From contig CAZGKX010000029.1 in the NCBI GenBank assembly GCA_964525945.1, positions 1 to 30,136 of the forward strand: DNA of 30,136 bases. Reading direction: 5' to 3'. Numbering within the stretch: the stretch's first letter is position 1; the number at the start of each line of letters is the position of its first letter. The stretch is from CAZGKX01 sp964525945. Its GTDB lineage: Bacteria; Pseudomonadota; Gammaproteobacteria; Legionellales; Legionellaceae. This document shows, piece after piece, positions 7,227 to 15,364 of this stretch. The notes under the pieces were generated by a model. The model searched no databases. It was not told the DNA's origin and saw only the letters and a program-made list of their open reading frames with translations. Both the position numbers and the translations under genes were made by a program.

Positions 7227-8783
7227 ATGCTAAAACGCGAGATATCAACAACAAATATACTCATTGCCTCCGCGGGTGGTATGATTGGTTCGGGTTGGTT
7301 ATTCAGTCCTTTTATCAGCGCTCAGATGGCTGGCAGTAATGCGCTCATCAGCTGGATCATCGCTGCCGTTTTTATGTTGTTTATTGCCTTGCCATTGTGC
7401 GAATTAGGCACCATGTTTCCAATTTCTGGAGGCATGTCGAATTACCCAACATTCACCCATGGCCGTGATGTGGGATTCTTGTTTGCATGGACGTCGTGGT
7501 TATCTTATGTTGTCATGACCCCCATTGAAATCCAAGCCATCCTGCAATACGCCAGTCATTTTTTCCCGGTGTTGATCGATAACAATACCGCAACACTTAC
7601 CCTCTCCAGCTACGGTTACGTGGCCGCCGTTTGCATCATGTTATTTGTGGTGGTTTTAAACTCTTATGGCATCAAATTTTTAGCCGAATGCAACAAATAT
7701 GCCAGCATTATCAAGTTCTTGCTGCCAAGTATTGCTATTTTTTCATTGCTGCAAGTCGCGCCAACGCTCAGTAATATAAACATCCAACTTTCTGATAAAA
7801 GCAGTTGGATACAAATTTTTACGGCATTGTCCGCAGGTGGTGTGGCATTTGCCTTCACGGGATTTCAAAATGGTTTGATGTTAGCCGGTGAAGTTAAAAA
7901 CCCGCAACGCAATATCCCTATAGCTATTATAGGTGCCGTGCTCATTGGTTTTGTGTTGTATTTTATGTTGCAATTTAGCTTTATTGCCGCAATCCCACAG
8001 AAATACTTAACCCAGGGTTGGCAGCATTTGACCTACCCAGGTGATGGCGGCCCGCTGGTGGGTTTAACCTTGCTGTTAGGGCTTGGCTTGGTGGCCACAT
8101 TGCTCATGATTGACGCGGCCTTCTCTCCTTTTGGCACAACGCTTGTGTACACCGCAGCCACCTCCCGAATTCTTTACGGCATGGCCCTCAATCGGCATTT
8201 ACCAAAAGCTTTTTTAAAAGTGAATCGACATAATATTCCTTACATCACCTTGTACGCTAATTTTTTAGTGGGTGTTTTTTCCTTTTTACCTTTTCCGGGC
8301 TGGCAAAAACTGGTGGCTTTTCTTTCCTCTGCCAGCATACTTTCTTATGGAATAGGGCCTATTTGTTTATTGGCCATGCGAAAAATGCAACCCAATAGCC
8401 CTCGCCCTTTTAAACTCTGGTATGCCACGGTCTTATCGCACATTGCATTTTATGTGTGTAACTTAATGCTTTATTGGTGCGGTTTTACGATCCTATGGAA
8501 ACTTAATGTTGCATTGCTGTTAGGCTTGAGCATTTATCTGATTTACCACAAAAAAAATCCATTTTCTTGCGGTTTGCCTTTGTATTGGTTTGTAACCTAC
8601 ATGGGCTCGCTGCTTTTGATTTCTTATTTGGGATCTTTTGGCGGCATTGGTGTTTTACAATTTCCAACCGATATTGTGCTTATTTTGCCTTACAGCATCA
8701 GTGTTCTCTATTTATCGAATAAATTGTTAACAACTTTTGATGAAGAAGAGCTGGCCGGTTATGCCAGTGAATTGTCCATTTGA
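7227..8783 (+). CDS. APC-superfamily amino-acid permease
   Basis: Inner-membrane amino-acid/polyamine transporter with 518 residues and about 12 hydrophobic segments along its length. The first helix has GGMIGSGWLFSP, the helix-1 substrate-binding signature of APC transporters. FAFTGFQNGLMLAGEVKNPQRNIP matches the conserved helix-6 and following loop region (motif split by eye). The start at 7227 has AAGGAG 4 bases upstream and is certain. It stands alone, running convergently towards the outer-membrane protein gene. The substrate cannot be read from the sequence; intracellular Legionellales carry many such permeases because they feed on host amino acids, which is context rather than evidence here. 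Confidence 0.88.
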   Translation: MLKREISTTNILIASAGGMIGSGWLFSPFISAQMAGSNALISWIIAAVFMLFIALPLCELGTMFPISGGMSNYPTFTHGRDVGFLFAWTSWLSYVVMTPIEIQAILQYASHFFPVLIDNNTATLTLSSYGYVAAVCIMLFVVVLNSYGIKFLAECNKYASIIKFLLPSIAIFSLLQVAPTLSNINIQLSDKSSWIQIFTALSAGGVAFAFTGFQNGLMLAGEVKNPQRNIPIAIIGAVLIGFVLYFMLQFSFIAAIPQKYLTQGWQHLTYPGDGGPLVGLTLLLGLGLVATLLMIDAAFSPFGTTLVYTAATSRILYGMALNRHLPKAFLKVNRHNIPYITLYANFLVGVFSFLPFPGWQKLVAFLSSASILSYGIGPICLLAMRKMQPNSPRPFKLWYATVLSHIAFYVCNLMLYWCGFTILWKLNVALLLGLSIYLIYHKKNPFSCGLPLYWFVTYMGSLLLISYLGSFGGIGVLQFPTDIVLILPYSISVLYLSNKLLTTFDEEELAGYASELSI

Positions 8784-8836
8784 TTTTTCATGACCACTGG
8801 GGTGCGATTCAGTTTTGCTCTGGGTTTATTGTAGAG

Positions 8837-9607
8837 CTATTGGGTGAACAAATAGCTAAATCTCGCGAGAACGGTTTGCGTGGTAAAGTCACCTTTTACT
8901 TTTGGGGTGCCCAACCCAACCCCTGTGCCACAATTAGGGCATTGCATGATTTGTTGCTGCAGGGTGATGCTTGAATAATCATAAGCAATACCAAAAGCGA
9001 TTTGCTGAGAGATGCGATAATCAAACCCGCCTCCGACCACCCAGCCATTGCTCCAAGGTTCCGTTTTAGCCTTCACATTCCCGGCGGTATCACGCAAGGT
9101 AAGCGTGGTATTAGCATAACTCCATCCGCCGCTCAAAAAAGGCAACCAGCGCCCATAATTATAAGCCAAGCGGCCCATCACCGTTCCTAAACCATTCATG
9201 GTGGCGGTGTAACGGTCTTCTGAGAAAAAAGGGCTTTGTTGGGTTGATCGTAATTTGGTTCCCGAATAGGAACCTTCTACACCGAGAACCCATGGTGAAA
9301 GTGTTTGGAAATTAAAACCCAAGTATCCCCCGCCTATAAAACTCTCTGGATCAAAATGAAAGCGTCGACCCAACAAGGTCGATCCAAGCGTGTTAAAATA
9401 ATTGGTATTGGTGTATTGCAATTGCTGGGTAGCCCAGGCGCCACCCAATTGTCCACCTAAATACAAACCACTCCAGGATAACTCCGGGTCGTTATTAGGC
9501 GGGGCCGTGGTGACCAGGGCCTCCTCTCCTATTGTCCCTGCTAAGGCCGGTACAGACGTGGCCACGAAAAAACATATAGCGCTTAACCAATGATTATTTT
9601 TTTTCAT
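8837..9607 (-). CDS. Outer-membrane beta-barrel protein (OmpA-like/porin-like, PF13505 type)
   Basis: Predicted 256-residue outer-membrane protein. The first 24 or so residues form a signal peptide (MKKNNHWLSAICFFVATSVPALA, cut after ALA; basic start, hydrophobic core). The mature part has alternating polar/aromatic strands: WSGLYLGGQLGGAWA, GGGYLGFNF, GVEGSYSGTKL, GRLAYNYG, WVVGGGFDYRI and IAFGIAYDYS. This is the pattern of 8-stranded barrels common in Legionella. It ends LFTQ rather than in Phe, although ARFSYLF just before fits the last strand. I chose Met at 9607 because AGAG lies upstream and it starts the signal peptide. It follows the amidotransferase by 76 bases, with a possible promoter (TTGCAT-N17-TAAGAT) in between. 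Function unknown. Confidence 0.82.
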   Translation of the reverse strand: MKKNNHWLSAICFFVATSVPALAGTIGEEALVTTAPPNNDPELSWSGLYLGGQLGGAWATQQLQYTNTNYFNTLGSTLLGRRFHFDPESFIGGGYLGFNFQTLSPWVLGVEGSYSGTKLRSTQQSPFFSEDRYTATMNGLGTVMGRLAYNYGRWLPFLSGGWSYANTTLTLRDTAGNVKAKTEPWSNGWVVGGGFDYRISQQIAFGIAYDYSSITLQQQIMQCPNCGTGVGLGTPKVKGDFTTQTVLARFSYLFTQ

Positions 9608-9683
9608 AAAATCTCTGTGCAATCCATCATTGAAAAATCTTACACGTGAAAATTTATAGATGCAAACAACAGGAAAGAGGAAA

Positions 9684-10544
9684 TTAGAGCAAAGGAATGG
9701 ACCGCAACGTCGTGTTCAATTGCTCATCAACCAATAAAAAATGATTCGCTGGAATGATATTCCATTCATCATTCCCTGTGGTGAGCTTTTCTGAGGCAAC
9801 TAAAATGCAATGAGGGTGACCTGTTTGAACCATGTGGAAATGTTGGTTTTTCATTAAAAAATGGCCACCTAAAGAATAATACAACGTCTGTGGCTTCGTT
9901 TTAATAGAATTACTATACCGAGCAGCAATAAGACGCTGGCCATCGGTTAGGCAAATGTTAAATTTAGATAAACTGGACTGTTTTTTTCCAAACATCTTCA
10001 CCAAATCCAATATGGTAAAAAAAGTTTCTTGCAAAACGTCCGCTACAACAGACAATTGCGAAAGATCACGTCCTTTTGCCCGTTGTAAAAACAAAGCAAA
10101 AATATGCTCAGAATCCGTTTCACCTTTGATCCAGTGATAAATATCATCATCCAACAAATGCCGCAAATGCCGTTTAACCGCTAAAAAATCGCCGATTCCA
10201 CCATTGTGCATAAACATCCACTTTTCATATAAAAATGGGTGACAATTTGATTGAGAAACACTGCCAAGACTAGCGGATCGAACATGCGCAAAAAATGCAG
10301 GCGATTTTATTTTAGCGGTTATATACAATAAATTTTGATCACTCCATGCCGGCAAAATCGACGTAAACAAGGCGGGTTCTGGGCTTATTTCTGGCGTATA
10401 CCAGCCAATGCCAAAACCATCACCGTTGATCATGATTTTTGATTCTAATGCGTGCGCACTTTGTTTAATGATGGAATTATCCGTATCAACCACAACATTC
10501 GATAATAAAATTTCTTTACCTAAATAAGCCGTTAGTCGACACAT
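9684..10544 (-). CDS. Class II glutamine amidotransferase (YafJ/EgtC-like)
   Basis: Has 286 residues. The protein starts MCRLTAYLG, so Cys2 is the expected N-terminal nucleophile once Met1 is removed, as in Ntn-type glutaminases. Other family marks are GDGFGIGWY (about 42-50), FFAHVRSAS (about 84-92), NCHPFLYEKWMFMHNGGIGDF (split by eye; the HNG loop binds glutamine) and GETDSEHIFALFL. The family includes EgtC, which acts on gamma-glutamyl compounds in ergothioneine synthesis, and YafJ of unknown substrate. No egtB or egtD neighbours are seen, so an ergothioneine role is not supported. Start is fixed by the catalytic Cys. It borders the candidate replication origin, where dnaA often lies in related bacteria. 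Confidence 0.88.
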   Translation of the reverse strand: MCRLTAYLGKEILLSNVVVDTDNSIIKQSAHALESKIMINGDGFGIGWYTPEISPEPALFTSILPAWSDQNLLYITAKIKSPAFFAHVRSASLGSVSQSNCHPFLYEKWMFMHNGGIGDFLAVKRHLRHLLDDDIYHWIKGETDSEHIFALFLQRAKGRDLSQLSVVADVLQETFFTILDLVKMFGKKQSSLSKFNICLTDGQRLIAARYSNSIKTKPQTLYYSLGGHFLMKNQHFHMVQTGHPHCILVASEKLTTGNDEWNIIPANHFLLVDEQLNTTLRSIPLL

Positions 10545-10793
10545 ATCAAGAAAGCCAATAATGAATTCTTCATTTTAGCGTAGACCGTATAACCCTCGAA
10601 AGCAACGTCAACCACCACAAATTGCGGAATTGCAATGATGTGGATAACCCATGTTTGAATCGGACATAAGACGTGCATAACGGCCAGTAAATCAAAAACC
10701 CAATAAAATTAAACATCTTTATAGGTTGTCCATACAGATGTTTTAAACAAGCTAAACTGTTATTTAACCCATTGTTTTATAAAAATTTAATGA

Positions 10794-10859
10794 GTTTATC
10801 TACAGATATTTCATGCCTTATAATAAGAATAAGTATATTTCTTAACTTAATAATAATTA
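10794..10859 (+). repeat. 66-base diverged direct repeat, copy A
   Basis: Starts with GTTTATCTACAGATATTT, followed by TTATAATAA and ending TAATAATTA. It matches copy B at 11150-11215 at roughly three quarters of positions with compensating small indels, same total length. It opens with a one-mismatch DnaA box and continues into AT-rich DNA. Confidence 0.65.
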
Positions 10860-11149
10860 CTCAACGACCCAACATCCACTAAGGTTTAAATGGGACTGTT
10901 TTTTTGCGTCATTGCTCAGGTTATTTGCTGTGATTAAAATTAGATCAATATTGCAATACAAGGCCATTTATGAACTTTTTTTAAAAGTTTATGGTGTGTA
11001 TATCTTCATGCATAGGCGTGTAACAAACGTGGATAATTCTACTTTTTGTTATTCATCCGTGCATTATCATCAGGTCATCTACTTGATATACAGCATTGTT
11101 CAACAGGATAAACTTACTCATAACAATTTGATTTATATGGTTATTTGAA

Positions 11150-11215
11150 GTTAACCCACAGATATTTTTTTGCTTATAATAAACAATAAATTTATTTTTT
11201 AACTTATAATAATTA
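11150..11215 (+). repeat. 66-base diverged direct repeat, copy B
   Basis: Starts with GTTAACCCACAGATATTT, followed by TTATAATAA and ending TAATAATTA, parallel to copy A. The DnaA-box-like start is more degenerate here (two mismatches). It ends 40 bases upstream of the rpmH promoter. Confidence 0.65.
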
Positions 11216-11254
11216 TGCGAACTCAGGGATGAACTAAAAATAATCAACATCCGT

Positions 11255-11283
11255 TTGACAGATGCAACAAAGTTTCCTATCAT
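11255..11283 (+). promoter_or_regulatory. rpmH operon promoter
   Basis: TTGACA (11255-11260), exactly 17 bases, then TATCAT (11278-11283). A start site near 11290 would give a leader of about 27 bases before rpmH. The perfect -35 and spacing fit a strong ribosomal-protein promoter. Confidence 0.8.
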
Positions 11284-11316
11284 TGCCAACTCTAAAAAAT
11301 TAATTACAGGTTCATC

Positions 11317-11451
11317 ATGAAACGTACTTTTCAACCCAGTAACTTAAAACGCAAACGCGATCATGGTTTTCGTGAAAGAATGGCCACTCGTGCCGGCCGT
11401 TTGGTGATTAAACGCCGTCGTGCCAAAGGCCGTAAGCGCTTATCAGCTTAA
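11317..11451 (+). CDS. rpmH: 50S ribosomal protein L34
   Basis: The complete 44-residue L34, a very basic protein of the large ribosomal subunit. It begins MKRTFQPSNLKRKRDHGFR and ends KGRKRLSA, both typical for the family. The start ATG is at 11317, behind the promoter at 11255-11283. Its stop codon is immediately followed by the GTG start of rnpA with no intervening base, so the two are coupled. First gene of the L34/RNase P/membrane-insertion block. Confidence 0.98.
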   Translation: MKRTFQPSNLKRKRDHGFRERMATRAGRLVIKRRRAKGRKRLSA

Positions 11452-11799
11452 GTGAATCGTTTTGATAAAACACGGCGTTTGTTAAAAAAAAGTGACTACG
11501 ATCACGTGTTTAGCCAAGCTCAAAAAATGGTAACTGCCGAGTTCATTGTGTTGTATCGCGAAAATACAATTGGCCATGCCAGACTCGGCTTAGCATTATC
11601 TAAAAAAATGATTGCTAAAGCCCATGACCGCAACAGGGTCAAACGCATGTTACGTGAAACGTTTCGTACGAGTGAGTTATTGCCCGCCATTGATATTATC
11701 GTTTTGGCAAGGCAAGGTGTAAGTAAAGTGCAGAATTCGATAATCATCGCTAGATTGAGTAAAGCATGGAACAAATTGTCAGCTTCATGCGGAAAGTAG
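11452..11799 (+). CDS. rnpA: Ribonuclease P protein component
   Basis: Protein cofactor (115 residues) of the ribozyme that trims the 5' leader of tRNA precursors. The family signature RNRVKRMLRE is at residues 60-69, with the FxxARxGLALSKK-type strand (ARLGLALSKK) before it. The start is GTG directly abutting the rpmH stop; N-terminal FDKTRRLLKKSDYDHVF aligns with the RnpA start. Its 3' end overlaps yidD by 34 bases. Both features are usual for this operon. Confidence 0.96.
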   Translation: MNRFDKTRRLLKKSDYDHVFSQAQKMVTAEFIVLYRENTIGHARLGLALSKKMIAKAHDRNRVKRMLRETFRTSELLPAIDIIVLARQGVSKVQNSIIIARLSKAWNKLSASCGK

Positions 11800-12014
11800 T
11801 CAGCTTTCCCATTATCGCTTACCAATACTTGCTAAGCCCGCTTATGCAACCTTGTTGTCGTTTTTACCCCAGTTGTTCACAATATGCTTTGCTAGCCATT
11901 CAACACCATGGTGTAGTGAAAGGATTGTGGCTTGCGTGCCGCCGGCTATTAAAATGCCACCCCTGGTCAGAAGGCGGTTTTGATCCTATCTTACCTAATA
12001 AAGAGAAACCTTAA
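11766..12014 (+). CDS. yidD: Membrane protein insertion efficiency factor YidD
   Basis: Small (82-residue) membrane-associated protein that helps insertion of inner-membrane proteins alongside YidC. The family core is intact: YQYLLSPLMQPCCRFYPSCSQY (Cys-rich; split by eye) followed by HPWSEGGFDPI near the end. Starts 34 bases inside rnpA, and its TAA stop shares one base with the yidC ATG (TAATG), so translation is coupled both ways. Start at 11766 is the first Met in this frame and gives the normal family length. Confidence 0.95.
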   Translation: MEQIVSFMRKVVSFPIIAYQYLLSPLMQPCCRFYPSCSQYALLAIQHHGVVKGLWLACRRLLKCHPWSEGGFDPILPNKEKP

Positions 12015-13741
12015 TGGATATTCGACGTGTTGTTTTGTATGCAGCGTTAGCGCTGGTTGTTTATTCTTTGTGGACGAATTGGCAAATTGATTACCCGCCC
12101 ACACCTTTATCGCAAGAAACCACAGTGACAGCATCAACTGATGCAACAAACGATCGTTTGTTGCCGTCTATGACCAGCAATGATGTTGACTCAGCAGCTC
12201 CTGACCAAGAACAACCTGCCGTTGCTGACACGAATACTTTGCAACAACCCTTGCATGTTCAAACCGATGTGTTGGATATGACGATTGATCTGCAGCATGG
12301 CGATATTATCAAAGCTCAGTTATTGGATTATCCTGAAAGCGTTGAGCAAAAGAACAAACCGTTCACTTTGTTGCAAAATAACACTGGGGAACGCTATGTT
12401 GCTGATAGCAGTTTGTTTGTTGTAAACAATCAACGGGTTGAAAACATTGATGGCCATTTTACCAGCCAACAACAAGATTATTTACTCGGACCAAATCAAT
12501 CCGAATTAACGGTTAAATTAGAAGGTAAAAACAATGATGGCTTAGCCATTACCAAAGAATTTCATTTGACCAAAGGCAGTTACTTGATCGAAGTACGTTA
12601 TGTTATTCACAACCAAGGTGAAGCGCCCTGGAAAGGGTACATGAACACCCAACTTTTAAGAACGTCGCCCACGGAAGATAAATCAAGCATGTTCCATGTT
12701 GGCTCGTTCACGGGTGCTTCTTATTCTCAACCAGGCCAGCATCGCTATCAAAAAATTAACTTTAAAGACATGACCAAATCGGATTTGGATGCCCAAGTCG
12801 ATGGCGGTTGGATTGCCATGCAACAGCATTATTTCTTAACGGCTTGGATTCCCAATACCGATGCTAAAAATCGATTTTACACGCGTGCTGTCGATGGAGA
12901 TTATACGATAGGTGCTGTGAGTCGGCCTATTACTGTTGCTCCGTCTCAAACGGAACAAGTCAGTTCTCGTTTGTATTTAGGTCCAGAAATTACTGATGTG
13001 TTAAAACCAATAGCCCCCGGCCTTGATTTAACCGTGGATTATGGATGGTTGNNNNNNNNNNAAAAACTTACCAACTAATTTCATATCACTGTCATCAATA
13101 TCAGAAGATTGTTTTTTTTGATGAAAGCAATTTACTCGGTGGTGGGTAATTGGGGCTGGGCTATTGTTTTAGTGACGGTTTTAATTAAATTGGCGTTCTT
13201 TCGCTTATCAGCAACCAGTTACAAATCGATGGCAAATATGCGCAAACTGCAACCAAAATTGCAAGCTTTGCGTGAGCGTCATGGCGATGATAAGGCTAAA
13301 ATAAGCCAAGCGACTATGGAGTTATACCGTCAGGAAAAAGTCAACCCATTGGGTGGCTGTTTACCGATTCTTATTCAAATACCGGTGTTCATTGCTCTGT
13401 ATTGGGTGTTGTTAGAAAGTGTGGAATTGCGTCAAGCACCTTTTATGTTGTGGATCAATGACTTGGCTTCAGCAGATCCTTATCATGTGTTGCCCATTAT
13501 CATGGGGGCCACCATGCTGATCCAGCAAAAATTAAACCCGGCTCCACCTGATCCAATGCAAGCAAAAGTGATGATGTTTTTACCTATTTTATTCACTGGG
13601 TTGTTTTGGAATTTCCCTGCTGGATTGGTGCTGTATTGGATTGTTAATAACAGTTTGTCCATTTTGCAACAGTGGTATATCACACGCAAATACGGCGAGG
13701 ATAAAGAAACTGCACCTAAAAAATTAGTGGCTGTTAAATAG
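12014..13741 (+). CDS. yidC: Membrane protein insertase YidC (interrupted by an assembly gap)
   Basis: Inserts and folds inner-membrane proteins, with or without SecYEG. N-terminal membrane anchor (MDIRRVVLYAALALVVYSLW), a large periplasmic domain (to about residue 340), then the insertase core: VGNWGWAIVLVTVLIK, the helical hairpin TSYKSMANMRKLQPKLQALRE region, GGCLPILIQIPVFIALYWVL and a basic C-terminus. Ten N lie at 13052-13061, right after DYGWL. About 49 bases after the gap do not encode YidC and contain an in-frame TAA at 13076-13078; homology resumes at LFFLMKAIYSVVG. In known YidC these two parts are separated by only about ten residues. I read this as an assembly fault in a real gene, not as a pseudogene, but cannot prove it. 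Confidence 0.88.
13052..13061. other. Assembly gap (10 N) in yidC
   Basis: The 10 N are probably a fixed-size placeholder. The bases after it (13062 to about 13110) fit neither YidC nor any other recognisable frame. Confidence 0.95.
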
Positions 13742-13750
13742 GACAATATT

Positions 13751-15091
13751 TTGGACAACCAAACCATTGTTGCCATTGCTACTCCGCCTGGTCAAGGCGG
13801 AGTAGGTATTGTTAGACTATCTGGTCCTCTCGCCTCTACCATTGCAGCCTCCCTCACGAACCTTCAAACCCTCCAAGCTCGCAGGAGCAAGTATTGTTCA
13901 TTCCATGCCGTTGATGGCGAATTGCTCGATCAAGGCCTGCTTCTTTATTTCCAAGCACCTCACTCGTTTACGGGTGAAGATGTGGTCGAATTACAAGGAC
14001 ATGGTTCACCCATTGTGTTGGATCGACTTGTCAATGAATGCGTGAAATTAGGGGCTCGTTTGGCCAAGCCTGGCGAATTTTCTGAACGTGCTTTTCTCAA
14101 CGATAAGATCGATTTAACCCAAGCCGAAGCTATTGCTGATTTGATTCATGCCAGCTCAACGCTAGCGGCGCGCATGGCTATTCGTTCTTTGCAAGGCGAG
14201 TTTTCTAAACGTATTCAGCGCTTGAATGAGCAAATCATTCATCTGCGCATGTACGTAGAAGCAGCGATTGATTTTCCAGAAGAAGAAATCGATTTTTTAA
14301 ACGATGGTAAGATTGCCACGATGTTGGTGAACATTGAAACGGATCTTGCTGCTATTTGTGCCAACGCAAGCCAAGGTGTGATCTTGCGCGAAGGTTTATC
14401 GGTGGTGATTGCAGGTCGCCCAAATGCAGGCAAATCCACTTTGATCAATTGCTTGGCTGGGCGTGATGTCGCTATTGTAACCGATGTTGCGGGAACAACC
14501 CGTGATGTTATGCGTGAACATGTTTTACTTGATGATATCCCTTTGCATTTGATTGATACGGCGGGTTTGCGTGAAAGCGATGATCGGGTGGAAAAAGAAG
14601 GGATAAAAAGAGCATGGCAGGAAGTGCGTCGTGCCGATTGTGTATTGATGGTGATCGATGCCAATGTTGCTGAGGAAAAAGAGTTGCTAGGGGAAGCTAT
14701 TACTAAGGCATTGCCTGGCAATGTTCCGGTTATCTGTGTATTCAACAAAATTGACACCTTGGGTCTGACGGCTAAAAGCGAGGATTCTACGGTGTATCTT
14801 TCTGCAAAATCGGGTGACGGGATTGATTTGTTAAAAGCTAAAATTAAGGACATCGTTGGTTATCAACCGGCCGAAGGCCAGTTTCTTGCGCGCCGGCGTC
14901 ATATGCTGGCATTGAATGAGGCAAAATCCTTGCTGGCGATGGGGCATAAACAACTTGTTGAACATCGCGCGGGTGAATTATTGGCTGAAGATTTACGGCT
15001 TGCCCATCAAGCTTTATGCACCATAACAGGTGAGTTTACTTCCGATGATTTGTTAGGAACCATTTTTTCTAGTTTTTGCATTGGTAAATAA
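13751..15091 (+). CDS. mnmE: tRNA uridine-5-carboxymethylaminomethyl GTPase MnmE
   Basis: With MnmG, modifies the wobble uridine of several tRNAs. It has 446 residues and is complete. N-terminal tetrahydrofolate-binding domain starts DNQTIVAIATPPGQGGVGIVRLSG. The helical domain holds the inserted GTPase with GRPNAGKST (222-230), DVAGTTRD, DTAGLR (269-274) and NKID. The C-terminus is FCIGK with the Cys that the reaction needs. The start is TTG at 13751, behind AGGA at the yidC stop. The gap to yidC is 9 bases, so it is probably co-transcribed from the rpmH promoter. Confidence 0.97.
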   Translation: MDNQTIVAIATPPGQGGVGIVRLSGPLASTIAASLTNLQTLQARRSKYCSFHAVDGELLDQGLLLYFQAPHSFTGEDVVELQGHGSPIVLDRLVNECVKLGARLAKPGEFSERAFLNDKIDLTQAEAIADLIHASSTLAARMAIRSLQGEFSKRIQRLNEQIIHLRMYVEAAIDFPEEEIDFLNDGKIATMLVNIETDLAAICANASQGVILREGLSVVIAGRPNAGKSTLINCLAGRDVAIVTDVAGTTRDVMREHVLLDDIPLHLIDTAGLRESDDRVEKEGIKRAWQEVRRADCVLMVIDANVAEEKELLGEAITKALPGNVPVICVFNKIDTLGLTAKSEDSTVYLSAKSGDGIDLLKAKIKDIVGYQPAEGQFLARRRHMLALNEAKSLLAMGHKQLVEHRAGELLAEDLRLAHQALCTITGEFTSDDLLGTIFSSFCIGK

Positions 15092-15127
15092 GGTGTTGTT
15101 TCACCACGTTTTCTGGCCTTGTCGACT

Positions 15128-15191
15128 TCCCGGCGAAAGCTGGGATCCATGTTCCAGGTGAGATCGCTGGATCCCGTGGTCGATGCCACGG
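15128..15191. repeat. Degenerate palindromic repeat element
   Basis: Nested inverted repeats: TCCCGGC-GAAA-GCTGGGA (15128-15145, one G-T pair), GGGATCCA (15142-15149) facing TGGATCCC (15168-15175), and CCGTGG/CCACGG (15174-15191). The mixture of 'cccgcgaaagcggga' and 'ggatcccgtgg' modules is known from small dispersed elements in several proteobacterial genomes. More GC-rich than its surroundings. It lies in the 273-base space between mnmE and the next gene. Only this copy is seen in the window. Confidence 0.6.
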
Positions 15192-15304
15192 CGATTCAGT
15201 GATTGGAACGGCGGTCAAGGGCGCTTTTCTTGAATTTATTAAACTTTAACCATTTTGCTTTTTTATTTATCTTGAGTTTTTTTTGCTCAAAGAGCATTGA
15301 ATGG

Positions 15305-15333
15305 TTGCAAGTAAAGTGGTAAAGTGTTAATTT
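15305..15333 (+). promoter_or_regulatory. Putative promoter of the 601-residue protein gene
   Basis: TTGCAA (15305-15310), 17 bases, TAATTT (15328-15333). It is 31 bases upstream of the start codon, with GGGG as ribosome-binding site. Based on match to sigma70 boxes only. Confidence 0.45.
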
Positions 15334-15364
15334 TAAAATCGCTTTGTGAATTTTTGGGGTCAGT

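Larger units (their letters stand above)
10545..11254. other. Candidate chromosomal replication origin (oriC)
   Basis: About 770 bases without a convincing gene, strikingly AT-rich, directly upstream of rpmH-rnpA-yidD-yidC-mnmE. Many gammaproteobacteria keep oriC beside this block. DnaA-box-like sites: TGTGGATAA at 10639-10647 (perfect TTATCCACA on the minus strand); CGTGCATAA 10672-10680, TTATCTACA 10796-10804, TGTGTATAT 10995-11003 and CGTGGATAA 11028-11036, each one mismatch from TTATNCACA. AT-rich stretches at 10810-10860 and 11161-11215 could be unwinding elements. GATC is nearly absent, and dnaA is not adjacent. Short open frames here have no protein-like features. Cumulative GC skew of the whole chromosome would decide. 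Confidence 0.55.

Noticed and set aside
7079..7264. 61-codon minus-strand frame upstream of the permease
   Set aside because: Overlaps the permease promoter, leader and first codons; no independent support.
8780..8974. 64-codon plus-strand frame right after the permease
   Set aside because: It overlaps the permease stop but is mostly antisense to the barrel protein gene, whose signal peptide and strands are convincing.
10912..11334. Short frames on both strands in the AT-rich region (10912-11148 plus, 11053-11334 minus)
   Set aside because: Low-complexity translations rich in Ile, Tyr and Asn, no ribosome-binding sites, and the minus-strand one overlaps the rpmH start.
13109..13741. Separate short YidC/Oxa1-type insertase gene starting at TTG 13109
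   Set aside because: It is the C-terminal half of the same yidC, in register with the N-terminal half and cut only by the gap.
14239..14853. 204-codon minus-strand open frame
   Set aside because: Entirely antisense to the well-conserved GTPase part of mnmE; Ser/Thr/Ile-rich translation without domain features.
15007..15189. 60-residue minus-strand frame after mnmE (MASTTGSSDLTWNMD...)
   Set aside because: It runs through the palindromic repeat and the end of mnmE; the peptide is the translation of the repeat element, with no ribosome-binding site.
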